A DNA stretch of 64,000 nucleotides, taken from assembly GCA_964617715.1 (NCBI GenBank), contig CAZTZN010000001.1, positions 1-64,000 on the forward strand, written 5' to 3'. Each line of letters begins with the position of its first letter. Position 1 is the stretch's first letter. The position numbers and the translations under genes are program-made. The DNA comes from JALGVA01 sp964617715 (GTDB lineage: Bacteria; Armatimonadota; Zipacnadia; Zipacnadales; UBA5352). The notes below the pieces were generated by a model. That model searched no databases. It saw only the letters and a program-made list of their open reading frames with translations, and was not told where the DNA came from. Shown one piece after another: positions 1 to 9,566 of this stretch.

Positions 1-865
1 GGCGCGCAACGAGAGCGAGGCCGGGCGGATAACCTCTCGTGGTTACGCCTACGGCTACCTCGAAGATCTGCAGGCCGGGACGGCTACTGCACCCGGCCCG
101 GTGACAGTGCGCTATGCCGGGGAGGACGGCGCCGTGCAGCTCCAGGCGCACCTGCTGCTCCGGCAGGGCGACGAGCTGGTCACAGGCGAGAACCCGTCTG
201 TGCGCAACGCCCGCGAGGATGATGCGAGGCTTGATGAGTACAAGCGCCCCTTCGCCATGGTGCGCACGAGCGGGGGGCGGTCGGACTTCGTGAGCGTGCT
301 CGAACCATGTGCGGGCGATCCGCGCATCGCGGAGGTGCGTACGCTGTCGCTGCCGGGTGCCGCCGCCGCACTCGAAGTCGTGCTTGCCGACCGCCGCGAC
401 CTTGTACTGCTTGGAGCGAACGGCGTTCGGACGACATGGCTGGGACGCGAGCTGACCGCGGACGCGGAACTGGTCATGCTGCGCGCTCCGGACGAGGGGC
501 CGACGCAGGTTACCGTGATGGCGGGCAGCGCGCGGTGGGGCGATCTGAGCGTCGAGGCTACGACAGGCGAGCATGCCCTCCTCGCGGTGGATCGAGCGAC
601 GCGCACGCTCGTGGTCGAGGGCGAGTTGGCCGTCGAGCCGGGCGGCGTTGTCATGCTTGACCACGCAGGTCTTCGTGTCTCGCCTTACACGGTTGTGGCT
701 ACGGAGCGCACCGGCGCCGGCACGCGCGTGACGGTGGCGGAGGACCCGGGGATCGAGTGGGACGCCGAGACCTCCACTTCGACCTTCGTCTTCGTGCCGC
801 ACGCCTCGTACCAGGGCCCGCACGTGGTGCGCAGCACTCCCGTCGCCCACGCACAGGTGCAGTAG
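1..865 (+). CDS. C-terminal fragment of a probable heparinase II/III-like secreted protein (gene enters from the left edge)
   Basis: The reading frame is open from base 2 to the TAG at 863-865, so only the last 287 residues are present. A GTG at 101 lies inside the frame and has no convincing ribosome binding site, so it is not the true start. The fragment is beta-rich. A stretch reading DFVSVLEP, followed by an I-A-E-V-R-T-L segment, resembles the C-terminal beta-sandwich of heparinase II/III-type polysaccharide lyases, where the chain often returns to a F-x-x-V-L-E-P strand. The lyase toroid itself would lie outside the window. The gene sits 42 bases upstream of a polytopic membrane protein on the same strand, so the two may be cotranscribed. 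It could also be another large beta-sandwich carbohydrate-active protein. That it is coding is secure; the family is moderate to low. Confidence 0.55.
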   Translation, partial: ARNESEAGRITSRGYAYGYLEDLQAGTATAPGPVTVRYAGEDGAVQLQAHLLLRQGDELVTGENPSVRNAREDDARLDEYKRPFAMVRTSGGRSDFVSVLEPCAGDPRIAEVRTLSLPGAAAALEVVLADRRDLVLLGANGVRTTWLGRELTADAELVMLRAPDEGPTQVTVMAGSARWGDLSVEATTGEHALLAVDRATRTLVVEGELAVEPGGVVMLDHAGLRVSPYTVVATERTGAGTRVTVAEDPGIEWDAETSTSTFVFVPHASYQGPHVVRSTPVAHAQVQ

Positions 866-907
866 CCGGCGGCCGAACACCGAGGCCGGTCGGAGCATGA
901 TCGACGC

Positions 908-2884
908 ATGACAGCCGAGCCCCCGGCACCGAGGGTGACTCGACCGGCGCATCAGTCCGATCCGGGCCTCGCCGCCCACGGACTGTCCGCTCGGGCGCTG
1001 GTCATCGCGGTCGGGCTGGCGCTGCTGACCGGCCTGGCGGTCCAACAGATCGCGCTGGTCTACAACGCCGGTGAGGGCGAGAGCAGTGTCCCACCGGTGC
1101 CCGCGGTCATGTGGCTGCTGGTCCTGGTGGCCTTCAACCACGTGCTGCATAGAGTGCGGCCACGTCTGCGCCTGCGCCCCGGTGAGCTGCTCACCATCTA
1201 CGCCGTGCTGGCCCTCTCCACCGCCATCTCGGGCCGGTTCTTCATGCGCATGCTCCTGGCCTTCATGACCGTCCCGCACTACTACGAGCGCCTTGCGGAG
1301 ATCGGAGCCGAGCTGCCCGCTTGGTACACTCCCAACGACCCGGTCGCCATTACCGGCTTCTTCGAGGGCTCGCGCGGCGCCCTGGTGCCCTGGGGTGTTT
1401 GGGGCGCACCGGTGGCTCTGTGGTCGTGCTTCATCGTGGTCGTCCTGGGCGGGATGTTTTGCCTGGTTGACCTCTTCCGCACTCGCTGGGCGGACGAAGA
1501 GCACCTGCGCTTCCCCCTGCTCGCCCTGCCCATCGAGCTGTCCGGTCATACGGCCCGCGCCCGTCCACCCTTCGTCAGCGACGGCCTGATGTGGCTGGGG
1601 TTCCTGCTGGGTTTCGGCTACGCGCTGCCCGTCGTGGTCAGCCCGCTGTGGCCGAACTTCCCGGATTGGCGGGCCACGCTCTTTCCGTTTGCGGCGCTCA
1701 CAAGCGTTCCCTGGAACGAGTTGCGCGGCATCTACGTGCGCGTACACCCCCACCTGGTCGGCTTCGGCTATCTCATGAGCGGCGAGAACCTGTTCACCAT
1801 CTGGGCGGGCTACTTCGCCCAGAAGGTCTTCTGGGTGCTGATGACCGCCTTCGGCTATCGGCGCCCGGGGTGGCACAAGGGGCATGAGGTCGAGCAGCTC
1901 ATGGGCGGGGTCATCGTGCTCGCCCTGTGGCTGCTGTGGAGCAACCGCCACAGCCTTGCCGCCGCCGTGCGCTCGGCGGAGCATTCAGATCGCCGACGCG
2001 TGATCGGGGTCGTGGTCAGCTTCGCGGGGGCGGTCTGGGCCATCAACACCGTGGGCGTTCCGGTGTGGCTGGGCGCATCACTCATGGGCATGCTCTACGC
2101 CGAAGCCCTGGTCTACGCGCGCATCCGGGCGGAAACCGGGTTGCCCAGCTACTGGGCCACCACCGGCCGCTTCGAGCAGCGTGATCTGCTGTTCGACCTT
2201 ATCGGCGCCCGACGCATCGCCACCCGCGCGGGATTCCCCGCGCTGGCCAACTTCAACGTGCTGGGCTGGATGACCATGGGGCAGTTTCAGGCCATGGCCG
2301 CCTATGAGATCGAGAACGACCAGTTGGGCAGCAGAGCGGGCATTGCGCCCCGCGCGATGTGGACCATCGGCGTGGGTTCGGTGGCGCTGGGTCTGCTCAT
2401 CGCCTTCTGGACGCACCTGACTACCTTCTACGACATGGGGGCGCTCCTCGCGGGCGGTTCGGAGGGCACGGGCTACTGGGAACTGAGCGCCGCACGCGGA
2501 GTGTACGCCAGGTTCCTGGCGGCTACGCGCTCCGACGTCGGGTTCCGACCGGGCCCCAACATGTTCCGACTGGGCGGGGCCGGTGCCTTGCTGCTGCTGG
2601 TCTTCCTGCGGCGCCACTTCACACAGTTCCCCATGACGCCGTGGGGCTACATGATCACCTGCAGCTACGGCGCCACCTTCTGGCCATCATTCCTGTTGAC
2701 CTGGGTCGCCCAGAGATCCATCCTGCGCTACCTGGGTCCGAAGGCCTACACGCGGGCGATCCCGCTCTTTCTCGGCATCTCCTTCGGCTACATGTCCGCC
2801 ACGGTGGCGGCGGTGGGCGTAGGCTTTGCCACCGGGCACGCCCTCAGCTTCCGTTCGGGCAAGCGACTCTACTTTGACATCTGA
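908..2884 (+). CDS. Polytopic membrane protein, DUF6785/DUF6784-like
   Basis: This 658-residue protein has about twelve hydrophobic segments, the first near residues 28-48 and the last near 630-650. A segment reading LRPGELLTIYAVLALSTAISG after a basic stretch resembles the DUF6785/DUF6784 membrane proteins of Armatimonadota and Planctomycetota, which I recall as distantly like oligopeptide-transporter (OPT) proteins. The start is ATG at 908; the nearest purine-rich site, GGAG near 892-895, is rather far upstream, so the start is only fairly sure. It lies directly downstream of a probable polysaccharide lyase and upstream of several secreted hydrolases. From that context I infer a transporter, perhaps for oligosaccharides, but no substrate site is visible. 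Confidence 0.7.
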   Translation: MTAEPPAPRVTRPAHQSDPGLAAHGLSARALVIAVGLALLTGLAVQQIALVYNAGEGESSVPPVPAVMWLLVLVAFNHVLHRVRPRLRLRPGELLTIYAVLALSTAISGRFFMRMLLAFMTVPHYYERLAEIGAELPAWYTPNDPVAITGFFEGSRGALVPWGVWGAPVALWSCFIVVVLGGMFCLVDLFRTRWADEEHLRFPLLALPIELSGHTARARPPFVSDGLMWLGFLLGFGYALPVVVSPLWPNFPDWRATLFPFAALTSVPWNELRGIYVRVHPHLVGFGYLMSGENLFTIWAGYFAQKVFWVLMTAFGYRRPGWHKGHEVEQLMGGVIVLALWLLWSNRHSLAAAVRSAEHSDRRRVIGVVVSFAGAVWAINTVGVPVWLGASLMGMLYAEALVYARIRAETGLPSYWATTGRFEQRDLLFDLIGARRIATRAGFPALANFNVLGWMTMGQFQAMAAYEIENDQLGSRAGIAPRAMWTIGVGSVALGLLIAFWTHLTTFYDMGALLAGGSEGTGYWELSAARGVYARFLAATRSDVGFRPGPNMFRLGGAGALLLLVFLRRHFTQFPMTPWGYMITCSYGATFWPSFLLTWVAQRSILRYLGPKAYTRAIPLFLGISFGYMSATVAAVGVGFATGHALSFRSGKRLYFDI

Positions 2885-2894
2885 GGCCATCGCC

Positions 2895-2914
2895 GGCCGG
2901 CCACCCGCCCGGCC
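2895..2914 (+). terminator. Weak GC hairpin after the DUF6785-like gene
   Basis: GGCCGG at 2895-2900 and CCGGCC at 2909-2914 form a perfect 6-bp stem with an 8-base loop, 11 bases after the stop codon. There is no T-run after it, so it is only a possible terminator. Confidence 0.3.
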
Positions 2915-3120
2915 ACCGGCAGGTTCCCGACAGGCAGTTGATCGGCCGCTGCCGCCCCGCCGCCTCGCGCACGCACGCAAGCTCACTGCGCCCCACTAAC
3001 GACCCTCGCGGAAATGGAAACGCGGACTCGACAACCAGGTGTCCTCTCCCATCTCCACCCGCAACCGGCGGGCGCGCGCAGGCCACACGAGCGCGGGTGG
3101 CGAACTGAGCAGACAGCACC

Positions 3121-3258
3121 ATGCAACACCGAACCCTCGGTCGAACCGGTCTCTCGGTCAGCGTCACCGGGCTCGGCACCGGGTGCCTCCTCGATGTGCC
3201 GCCCGATCAGGCGATCAACGTGGTCCGGCAGGCCACGGCGCGCGGCGTCAACTACTTG
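3121..3258 (+). pseudogene. Aldo/keto reductase N-terminal stub
   Basis: An ATG at 3121 opens a frame whose first 46 codons look like a normal aldo/keto reductase N-terminus: a HRTLGRTGLSVS start, then V-T-G-L-G-T-G, a D-Q-A-I-N-V-V helix and A-T-A-R-G-V-N-Y. In intact enzymes the next residues are F-D-T-A, holding the catalytic aspartate, and roughly 250 more residues follow. Here the similarity stops at V-N-Y-L and the frame runs into unrelated sequence containing a C-rich tract and a hairpin. The remnant therefore lacks the barrel and all catalytic residues. It lies between the membrane protein gene and the uncharacterised gene at 3462. It may be a real internal deletion or a misassembly. 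Confidence 0.6.
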
Positions 3259-3323
3259 GTTCTGATATGCGCGCAGCCCGCCTCGCGGGGCATGACGAGT
3301 GAGGCGCTTGGAGGCACACACGC

Positions 3324-3363
3324 CCCTCTCCCCCTCCCCGCTCGGCTCGGGGCGGGCGAGCGG
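3324..3363. repeat. C-rich tract with a 7-bp hairpin in the intergenic region
   Basis: A run of C and T at 3324-3339 leads into CCGCTCG (3338-3344), a 12-base G-rich loop and CGAGCGG (3357-3363), a perfect 7-bp stem. It looks like the dispersed C-rich intergenic palindromes of many G+C-rich bacteria. No second copy was seen in this window. It lies just after the point where the aldo/keto reductase similarity ends, so it may mark the deletion or assembly junction. Confidence 0.35.
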
Positions 3364-3461
3364 AGCGATCAGTACGAGCGGACCTGCGACCCCGAACGCT
3401 GCGCCACCTGCCTTGAGGACAATCTGCGCCGTTGCCGCACAGAGCATATGGAGGGATCGCG

Positions 3462-4730
3462 ATGCCCAATGCCCGGCGTGACTTCGTGGACCTGTGGGGT
3501 TGCCACGGGGACGCGGTCATCGTGGACACACCCCGGCCGTGGCGACTGATCCTGTGGGAGGCGGCTCAATACGTCCCCTGCTGGGACCTCGGCGGCGATG
3601 TGTGGTTCACCCCCGAGTGGATGGAGACGGCGTCCAGTGAGGACCACCAGTGCTGGGAGCCGATCATGGACAAGCAGTGCCGTTACACCCGCGCCGGCAT
3701 CGTGGAAAGCGGCCCCGCGCGCGCGCGCATCAACTGGCACTACGCGCTGTGCGACAACCGCTATCGGGTCTTCAACGGCAATTCCACCGCCGATGAGCAG
3801 TACACCGTCTACCCGGACGGGATCGCGGTGCGCCAACTGACAGGCTGGCCGGGCAACGAGTCGGCGGTCGGCCTCAATCCGCTGTGCTGGGAGGTCGGGG
3901 AGTTCATCCTCATCACCGGCCCCGGCATCGGGCCCGACCAGGCGATGGAGCCTCAGTGCTTCACCTTCACCAACACGGCGGGCGACGAGATGCGCTGTGA
4001 GTGGCCCGAGATGTTCGACTACCGCAGAACCGCACCCCTGTGCGCCACCCACCCCGAGATCGCCGACTGGGACGACTACATCGGCGTGGTGCACCTCAAG
4101 GACCGGCCCAACGTCTTCATCGCCGTGCCGCATGATCAGCGGCTGTTCCCCTACGCGCCCTGTTACGCGTGCGGCAAGCCCCACCCGGAGTTCCACGTCT
4201 TCCCGGGCGGCCGGAGCTTTGCCCACTGGCCCGCCAACCCCACCACGGACTTCGTGGCCTCCGCTGAAGCCACGCCGGATGAGACCGTGGCCCGGCCCGC
4301 GCACACCAGCTTCGTCTCCTTCGGCTACCACTACGGGGGCCAGACGCCGCGACGCCCCACCACCTGGCTGTACCTGACCGGCGCCTTCGAGGGCGATGAC
4401 CTCGGTCCCCTGCGCGAGACCGTCAACGCGTGGCTCCGGCCCGCCTGGCTGCGCACGAACCATCTGTGGAACGGCTTCGCCTACTCCGAACGAGCGTACA
4501 AGATCCTCAAGCTGAGCGACGAGCCCTACGAGCTGCGCCTCGAGGCCGAAGCGCCAATCCCGCGCCCGGTCTTCAGCTTCGACACCGCCTTCCGTGTGAG
4601 CGAGGTGCGCTGGCAGGGGGCCGTGCTGCCGGAGGACGCCTACAGTTGGCACACCTTCCAGGGGAATACGCTGCTGTGGATCGACCGCCGGGCGGAGGAG
4701 GACGTGGACATCCTCGTTGTGCCTGGATAG
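3462..4730 (+). CDS. Uncharacterised aromatic-rich protein, first gene of a three-gene operon
   Basis: The 422-residue product starts at ATG 3462, with GAGGGA at 3451-3456 five bases upstream; a TTG at 3432 in the same frame lacks a site and is rejected. No signal peptide is visible, unlike its two downstream partners. The chain is rich in Trp, Tyr and Phe and mostly beta-like, with a C-x-x-C-G-K-P-H-P-E segment near residues 237-246 and a D-W-D-D-Y-I-G-V-V-H stretch near 198-207. I do not recognise a named domain. The secreted carbohydrate-binding-like gene follows after 18 bases and the 1364-residue hydrolase-like gene after that, so a role in glycan recognition or processing is an inference from context only. 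Confidence 0.8.
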   Translation: MPNARRDFVDLWGCHGDAVIVDTPRPWRLILWEAAQYVPCWDLGGDVWFTPEWMETASSEDHQCWEPIMDKQCRYTRAGIVESGPARARINWHYALCDNRYRVFNGNSTADEQYTVYPDGIAVRQLTGWPGNESAVGLNPLCWEVGEFILITGPGIGPDQAMEPQCFTFTNTAGDEMRCEWPEMFDYRRTAPLCATHPEIADWDDYIGVVHLKDRPNVFIAVPHDQRLFPYAPCYACGKPHPEFHVFPGGRSFAHWPANPTTDFVASAEATPDETVARPAHTSFVSFGYHYGGQTPRRPTTWLYLTGAFEGDDLGPLRETVNAWLRPAWLRTNHLWNGFAYSERAYKILKLSDEPYELRLEAEAPIPRPVFSFDTAFRVSEVRWQGAVLPEDAYSWHTFQGNTLLWIDRRAEEDVDILVVPG

Positions 4731-4748
4731 CCCGGGAGGAGAGGTACC

Positions 4749-5339
4749 ATGGGCGTGCTGGCGGCAGTTGCACTTGCGGCGACCGTCTTGGGGGCGGACC
4801 TGACCGATCCGAGCCTGTCGGCGGACCCCGCGGACCTCATCGAGTTCGCCCGCGTCGAGGACGCCACCGCATTCGGGTGGGGCGCGCTGCCGGGAGCGGT
4901 GCTCGACACGGTGGCGGGAGGGAAGATCGGCACCCACGCCCTCCGCGCCCGGCCCGGCCGCGACCCGCAGGAGTACATGGGCATCGACCTGCGCCATGAG
5001 ATTGACCTGACCGGGGCAGGAGCCCATGACAGGATCATCCTGTTCGTCGAGCAGAACTTCGGCGCCGGCCTGGTCATCAACCTGCGCACCGCAACGGGGA
5101 ACGCCTACCGCTTTGTGGACGTGAAGCGCGGGCAATGGACGCGCGTCGAGGTGGACCTGGACCCGGCGAACTGGCACCGGGACGAGGCGACCACCATGGA
5201 GGCGTGGTCAACCGTACAGTACCTGCATATCTACTCCCGGGGCTTCGATGCGGCAGACGAGTACATGCTGCTGGACGGCTTCGCGGTGTTCGTGGGCGGA
5301 GAACCCGTACTGGTGCGTTCCGCACCCCCGCCCGAATGA
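4749..5339 (+). CDS. Secreted galactose-binding-like / carbohydrate-binding protein
   Basis: The 196-residue protein starts at ATG 4749 behind a strong GGAGGAG site. The first 15 residues form a short hydrophobic leader ending near V-L-G-A-D, so export is likely. The rest is beta-rich: R-I-I-L-F-V-E-Q-N-F-G, then R-F-V-D-V-K-R-G-Q-W-T-R-V-E-V-D-L and finally Y-M-L-L-D-G-F-A-V-F. This is the strand order of galactose-binding-like sandwiches used as carbohydrate-binding modules, in which a Q-W-T-x-V-x-V-x-L strand is typical. It probably presents or binds glycan for the hydrolase-like protein encoded 20 bases downstream. The exact CBM family is not assigned. Confidence 0.7.
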   Translation: MGVLAAVALAATVLGADLTDPSLSADPADLIEFARVEDATAFGWGALPGAVLDTVAGGKIGTHALRARPGRDPQEYMGIDLRHEIDLTGAGAHDRIILFVEQNFGAGLVINLRTATGNAYRFVDVKRGQWTRVEVDLDPANWHRDEATTMEAWSTVQYLHIYSRGFDAADEYMLLDGFAVFVGGEPVLVRSAPPPE

Positions 5340-5359
5340 CCATCATGGAGGGATGAAGC

Positions 5360-8300
5360 GTGCGTTTCATCCGCATTCTCGGACTGGCAATCTGCGCCGC
5401 TGGGTGCCTCTCCGGCGCCGCGAGCGCGCAGGACACCGACCCGGCCAACCCTGGAGGCATGCGCATGTGGGTGCTCCCGGACGAGGGCGACGACGTGTGG
5501 CGTCTCGGTAACCCCGATGCCGCCTGGGCCATCTCCAGGGCCACCGGCCAGGTGGTGGGCGGCTGGAACGCACGCACCCGGCAGCGCTACCTGATCTCCC
5601 TGCAGGGGCGCTACCACCTCGAGGACCGTGAGGCGCTGGTCACCGGCGTTGAGAGCGAGGATCAGGTGCTGGATGCAAGCTTTGACCCCGCGGGCCAGCG
5701 CCTTGAACTCACCTGCGCCAATCCCACGGTGCCCGACCTGGTTATCACCAAGCGCTACTGGATTGACGAGAACCGGCTCTTCCAGCGCACAAGCTTTACC
5801 ACGACGAGCACGAGGCTGCAATTCATCACGTACAACGCCCAGGCGGCCTTCGTTCCCGACTACCGGGATGCGGGCTACTACATGGGCGGCGCCGATGGGG
5901 GCGGCCCACTCGTCCCGGCGCCGGACATCGACGGCTGGTACAGGGTGACCGCCTACCAGAACACCACCAAGGGCATGGTGCTGCATCAGCCCGAGGTGGG
6001 GTACAGCTTCGCCCACATCAGGACACGCCTCGATGACCACTTCGTCTGGCCGTGGTTCACGGGCGCGGTCGAGGGCTACGTGGAGCGCAATAATGCGCTG
6101 CATTACACCCCCGACGGCTGGGACATGTCCCTGGGCACCTCCAGGGTGTCCATGACCCGGGAGACATCCTTTGAGCAGTACCTGAGCATCTTCGCGGGCG
6201 ACTGGCAGCGCTTCCTCACCGACGAGTATCCCGCTCTACCCGCGGTGCAACAGGCCTACGCGGAGATCCCGCCCGTCCCCGCCTGGGTGAGCGATGTCAA
6301 GATCTACACCGGCTGCGACACCACAGGCCTCGCGCGGCTGCGTCGCATGGTGCAGATGACCGACGAGGGCATCATCATGGTGCTGGTCGATATCGGCGGC
6401 AACTGGGCGGACTACCACGTCGATCGCGGCCTGGAGGGGGGGCTCGGGGGCAGCATCACCGGTGAGGAGCTGCGCGACCTCATCCGGCGGATCAAGGCGC
6501 TCTCTCCCCGCATCAAGGTCGGCATGTACATGTGGGTGCTCTCTGCCTTCGAGCACAGCCGCATCTACACCCAGCATCCCGAGTGGTTCCGCTCTACCAA
6601 CAAGGATGGCGAGCCCTTCAGCACCTTCCCCGGGATGGCGACCAACTTCGCTCACCTGTTGTCCGTGCGCGCCTGCTACGACGAGTTGTTGTCGCAATTC
6701 GACCTGGTGCTGGATTATCTGGACACGGACTTCATCTACCTCGACGACCCCAAGGCCATCAATCTGATCGACTGGGACTCGGGTGAGTACACTCGCGACG
6801 ACCTCTCCTTCCAGTTCTTCCTGGACATCAAGCGCATCGCGGCGGAGCATGGCCCGGACAAGGTGGTGTTCTTCAACAACCGGGGCAACCCATACGGTGA
6901 CATCAACTTCATCGAGGCGCGCTCACAGCTCAGCGCCGGCTACTGGCGGCATTTCGCCGGCATCGCCACCGTCGCGCAGACCTTCCTGACCTCCCGCCCG
7001 CAGGCGCGCATCATCCCGCTGTACTACACCCAGCAGTTCGCCCGCGACTACATGAACCGGGTGCTGGCGCTGGGCTGGATCCCCTCGCTGACCTACGGCG
7101 ATGAGGTCGCGCGCCGGGCGTACGCGCAGGCGGCCTATGAGGTCGGCAACTGCACCACGGCGGCGGTGCGCTACAGCCCCGACTGGAAGCGCATCAGGAA
7201 CACAAACGTCGAGTCCTACTCCGTCCGGCGACAGGGTGATACGGGCTACCTGCTGTCCTTCATCAACCACGCCGAGATACCTGAGACCGTGCCCGTCAGC
7301 CTCGACCTCGACAGCTTCGAGCTGGATCGCACGGGCCGGGTGTTCGTGTGGGAGTATGTGATTCAGGACGCCGGGGAGTACGACGGCTGCGCGACCGAGC
7401 GGCTGACGCGCAGCGTCTACGCGAGCACAGGTTGGCAGCTTGATCGGATCACACAGCGCCGGCTGGTGTACGCCGGCCCGTGGCGTGAGCGACTTGAAGT
7501 CAACCTCCAGATGGCGCCGCTGCTGCTGCACCAGCTCTACGTCACCGCCGAGCCCGCCGCGGTCTACTCCGAGAACCACCTGCCGGCCAACTACCTCTTC
7601 GGTCAGATGCCGAACGTCCGGCTGCGCGGGACTGCCGGGCGCGGATCGCTGGAGGTCGAGGTCGATTCGGACCGCGAGCAGGCCGAGATCATCGCGTTCG
7701 TGCCGCTGACGCGTTATCGCCTCGTTGACATCACGCTCGATGGCACGCCGGTGGAGCCCGCACTCGTGTGGGAGGGCGACGACGTCTTCCCGGTCATCAG
7801 CGTAGGCAAGGGCCGCCATCGGCTGTCACTGGCCTTCACCCCGCGCGGCGCGAGAAGGCCGCTCCCGGCTCAGGAGCCGGCGGCCGCCGAGGCGCTCACC
7901 GGCCTGCGCGTACGCCTGCCCGGCTTCGAGCGGGCGCTGTTCACTGTCGAGCAGAACGGTGTCTCGCTCTTCAACCGCATGGTCGCGCGCGCGGGCGAGC
8001 ACTTCCTCCTGCCGCTGCCCACGGCGCGCGGCGAGGCCGGTGAGTACACCGTCGCGGTGAGAGCCGTGATGGATGAGGATGCAGAACTTCGCCCGGTGCA
8101 GTCGGCTCCGGTCCGCGTGCATCTGGCGGCAGCCCTGCCCGACCTCGGCCTGGGTCCCGAGAGGCCACCGTTCATGCCGGGACGGCGCGAGATCGTAGAG
8201 GTCAACCGCACCATCCAGGGCGTGAGCGTCCTCCGGTCGGCTGTGCTCACCACGACCACGGAGCGAGGCTGCTTCCAGCCGGACCTGCCCGCGCTGATGG

Positions 8301-9454
8301 CACGCGTGGACCCGGACGAGTTGACCATCGAGGCCGGCACCACCCGCAAGATCGACGCCGGCGCGCGGGGCGCGGCGTTCGGGGGCCTGGAGATCGATGA
8401 CCTGCGCCGGGTGCAGCTCAGACTCGCCAACACCTTCTACAACGCCTTCCATTACCGCGGGCGGGGCTTCCATGTGCCCCCCAAGCCGTACTCGGGCAAC
8501 TTCGCGGGCATCGTGGTTGACTACCACACGCCCGAGGGCTACACGAAACGCGTCCGGTTCGCGGTGGGCGTGATGCACCCGCAGTGCACGTCTACCTACC
8601 CTGACTACGGCACCGGAGCGATCGCCGACGAGGCACGTGACCTGGGCGCGTCCCTGATCGAGGTCCCGGAGGCCGGCGTCGCCCTGGACCTGCAGCCCTT
8701 CGCGCCCGCGGACTGGGATGGCCGCGTCTGGCTGAGCGTCGGCAGCGACTGGGTGGCCTCCGACCGCCGGCTGACACTGCAGATACTCGCGGTCAACGAC
8801 GCGGTCACCGGCGAGTTCCTGACCGGCACCGACCCGGGGGCGATCCGGGCGGCCTACAACACGCCGCGGACGCTCGAGGCGCCCCGCGCGGGAGGCGAGA
8901 TCGTGATCGATGGTTCGCCCGACGAGGAGGCATGGAGTCGAGCGGCCACCACCGACGAGTTCTTCCTCCTGCAGGGCACGGGCCTCTCCGAGGCTGCGAC
9001 TACCGCCCGTATCCTCTACGATGACGAGAACCTCTACGTCGCGTTCATCTGCGCGGAGCCGAGCCGGCGCAAGCCAATGATCCGGGGCGGTGCGCCGTGG
9101 GGAGACGACGAGGTCGAGGTCTGGATCGACACCAACCGCGATGGCGAGACCTTCCGGCAGGTCATCGTCAACGCCGTCAATGACCGGGCGGAATACGGGG
9201 AGAACGGACCGACGCCGATCGGAGCGCAAACCGGCACGCACCTTGCCGAGGGCGAGTCGTGGAGTGTCGAGATGGCGATACCCTTCGCGGGCCTGGGAGT
9301 TGACCCGCCCCGGCCGGGCGATAGCTGGCGCCTGAGCCTGTGCCGGGGACGCCCGGCGGGACGAGGCTTCGGAGACGAACTCATCGTGTGGGCTCCCCTG
9401 CAGGAGCGGGGGTTCCGCGACCTGGCGAACTTCGGGACCCTGCTCTTCCGCTAG
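5360..9454 (+). CDS. Large secreted glycoside-hydrolase-like protein with C-terminal CBM9-like domain
   Basis: The start is GTG 5360 with GGAGGG at 5347-5352; the ATG at 5353 is out of frame. The 1364-residue product has a signal peptide (residues 1-24, ending G-A-A-S-A-Q). Residues 30-290 are a beta domain. Residues 300-600 look like a TIM barrel of the alpha-galactosidase or GH31/GH36 type, with I-I-M-V-L-V-D-I-G-G near 335-344 and F-I-Y-L-D-D-P-K near 457-464 as possible catalytic-acid strands. Further beta domains follow. Residues 1170-1364 match the CBM9-like fold: I-D-G-S-P-D-E-E-A-W, then Y-D-D-E-N-L-Y-V-A-F and D-D-E-V-E-V-W-I-D. It should be an extracellular enzyme acting on a polysaccharide. 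The specific family and the nucleophile are not established. Confidence 0.7.
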   Translation: MRFIRILGLAICAAGCLSGAASAQDTDPANPGGMRMWVLPDEGDDVWRLGNPDAAWAISRATGQVVGGWNARTRQRYLISLQGRYHLEDREALVTGVESEDQVLDASFDPAGQRLELTCANPTVPDLVITKRYWIDENRLFQRTSFTTTSTRLQFITYNAQAAFVPDYRDAGYYMGGADGGGPLVPAPDIDGWYRVTAYQNTTKGMVLHQPEVGYSFAHIRTRLDDHFVWPWFTGAVEGYVERNNALHYTPDGWDMSLGTSRVSMTRETSFEQYLSIFAGDWQRFLTDEYPALPAVQQAYAEIPPVPAWVSDVKIYTGCDTTGLARLRRMVQMTDEGIIMVLVDIGGNWADYHVDRGLEGGLGGSITGEELRDLIRRIKALSPRIKVGMYMWVLSAFEHSRIYTQHPEWFRSTNKDGEPFSTFPGMATNFAHLLSVRACYDELLSQFDLVLDYLDTDFIYLDDPKAINLIDWDSGEYTRDDLSFQFFLDIKRIAAEHGPDKVVFFNNRGNPYGDINFIEARSQLSAGYWRHFAGIATVAQTFLTSRPQARIIPLYYTQQFARDYMNRVLALGWIPSLTYGDEVARRAYAQAAYEVGNCTTAAVRYSPDWKRIRNTNVESYSVRRQGDTGYLLSFINHAEIPETVPVSLDLDSFELDRTGRVFVWEYVIQDAGEYDGCATERLTRSVYASTGWQLDRITQRRLVYAGPWRERLEVNLQMAPLLLHQLYVTAEPAAVYSENHLPANYLFGQMPNVRLRGTAGRGSLEVEVDSDREQAEIIAFVPLTRYRLVDITLDGTPVEPALVWEGDDVFPVISVGKGRHRLSLAFTPRGARRPLPAQEPAAAEALTGLRVRLPGFERALFTVEQNGVSLFNRMVARAGEHFLLPLPTARGEAGEYTVAVRAVMDEDAELRPVQSAPVRVHLAAALPDLGLGPERPPFMPGRREIVEVNRTIQGVSVLRSAVLTTTTERGCFQPDLPALMARVDPDELTIEAGTTRKIDAGARGAAFGGLEIDDLRRVQLRLANTFYNAFHYRGRGFHVPPKPYSGNFAGIVVDYHTPEGYTKRVRFAVGVMHPQCTSTYPDYGTGAIADEARDLGASLIEVPEAGVALDLQPFAPADWDGRVWLSVGSDWVASDRRLTLQILAVNDAVTGEFLTGTDPGAIRAAYNTPRTLEAPRAGGEIVIDGSPDEEAWSRAATTDEFFLLQGTGLSEAATTARILYDDENLYVAFICAEPSRRKPMIRGGAPWGDDEVEVWIDTNRDGETFRQVIVNAVNDRAEYGENGPTPIGAQTGTHLAEGESWSVEMAIPFAGLGVDPPRPGDSWRLSLCRGRPAGRGFGDELIVWAPLQERGFRDLANFGTLLFR

Positions 9455-9566
9455 CCCTCGCGTGCACTCTTACGCGCGCCTCCGACGCCTGCCAACGGCT
9501 GATGCGGGCGAGGGCGCCTGCATTGCCTCACGAACTGTTGCCAGCTTTTCGCCGAAGACACCCGTA

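Noticed and set aside
3360..3450. A cysteine-rich stretch after the aldo/keto reductase stub as a ferredoxin-like C-terminus
   Set aside because: The cysteine spacing (C-D-P-E-R-C-A-T-C) does not match the C-x2-C-x2-C-x3-C pattern of 4Fe-4S domains.
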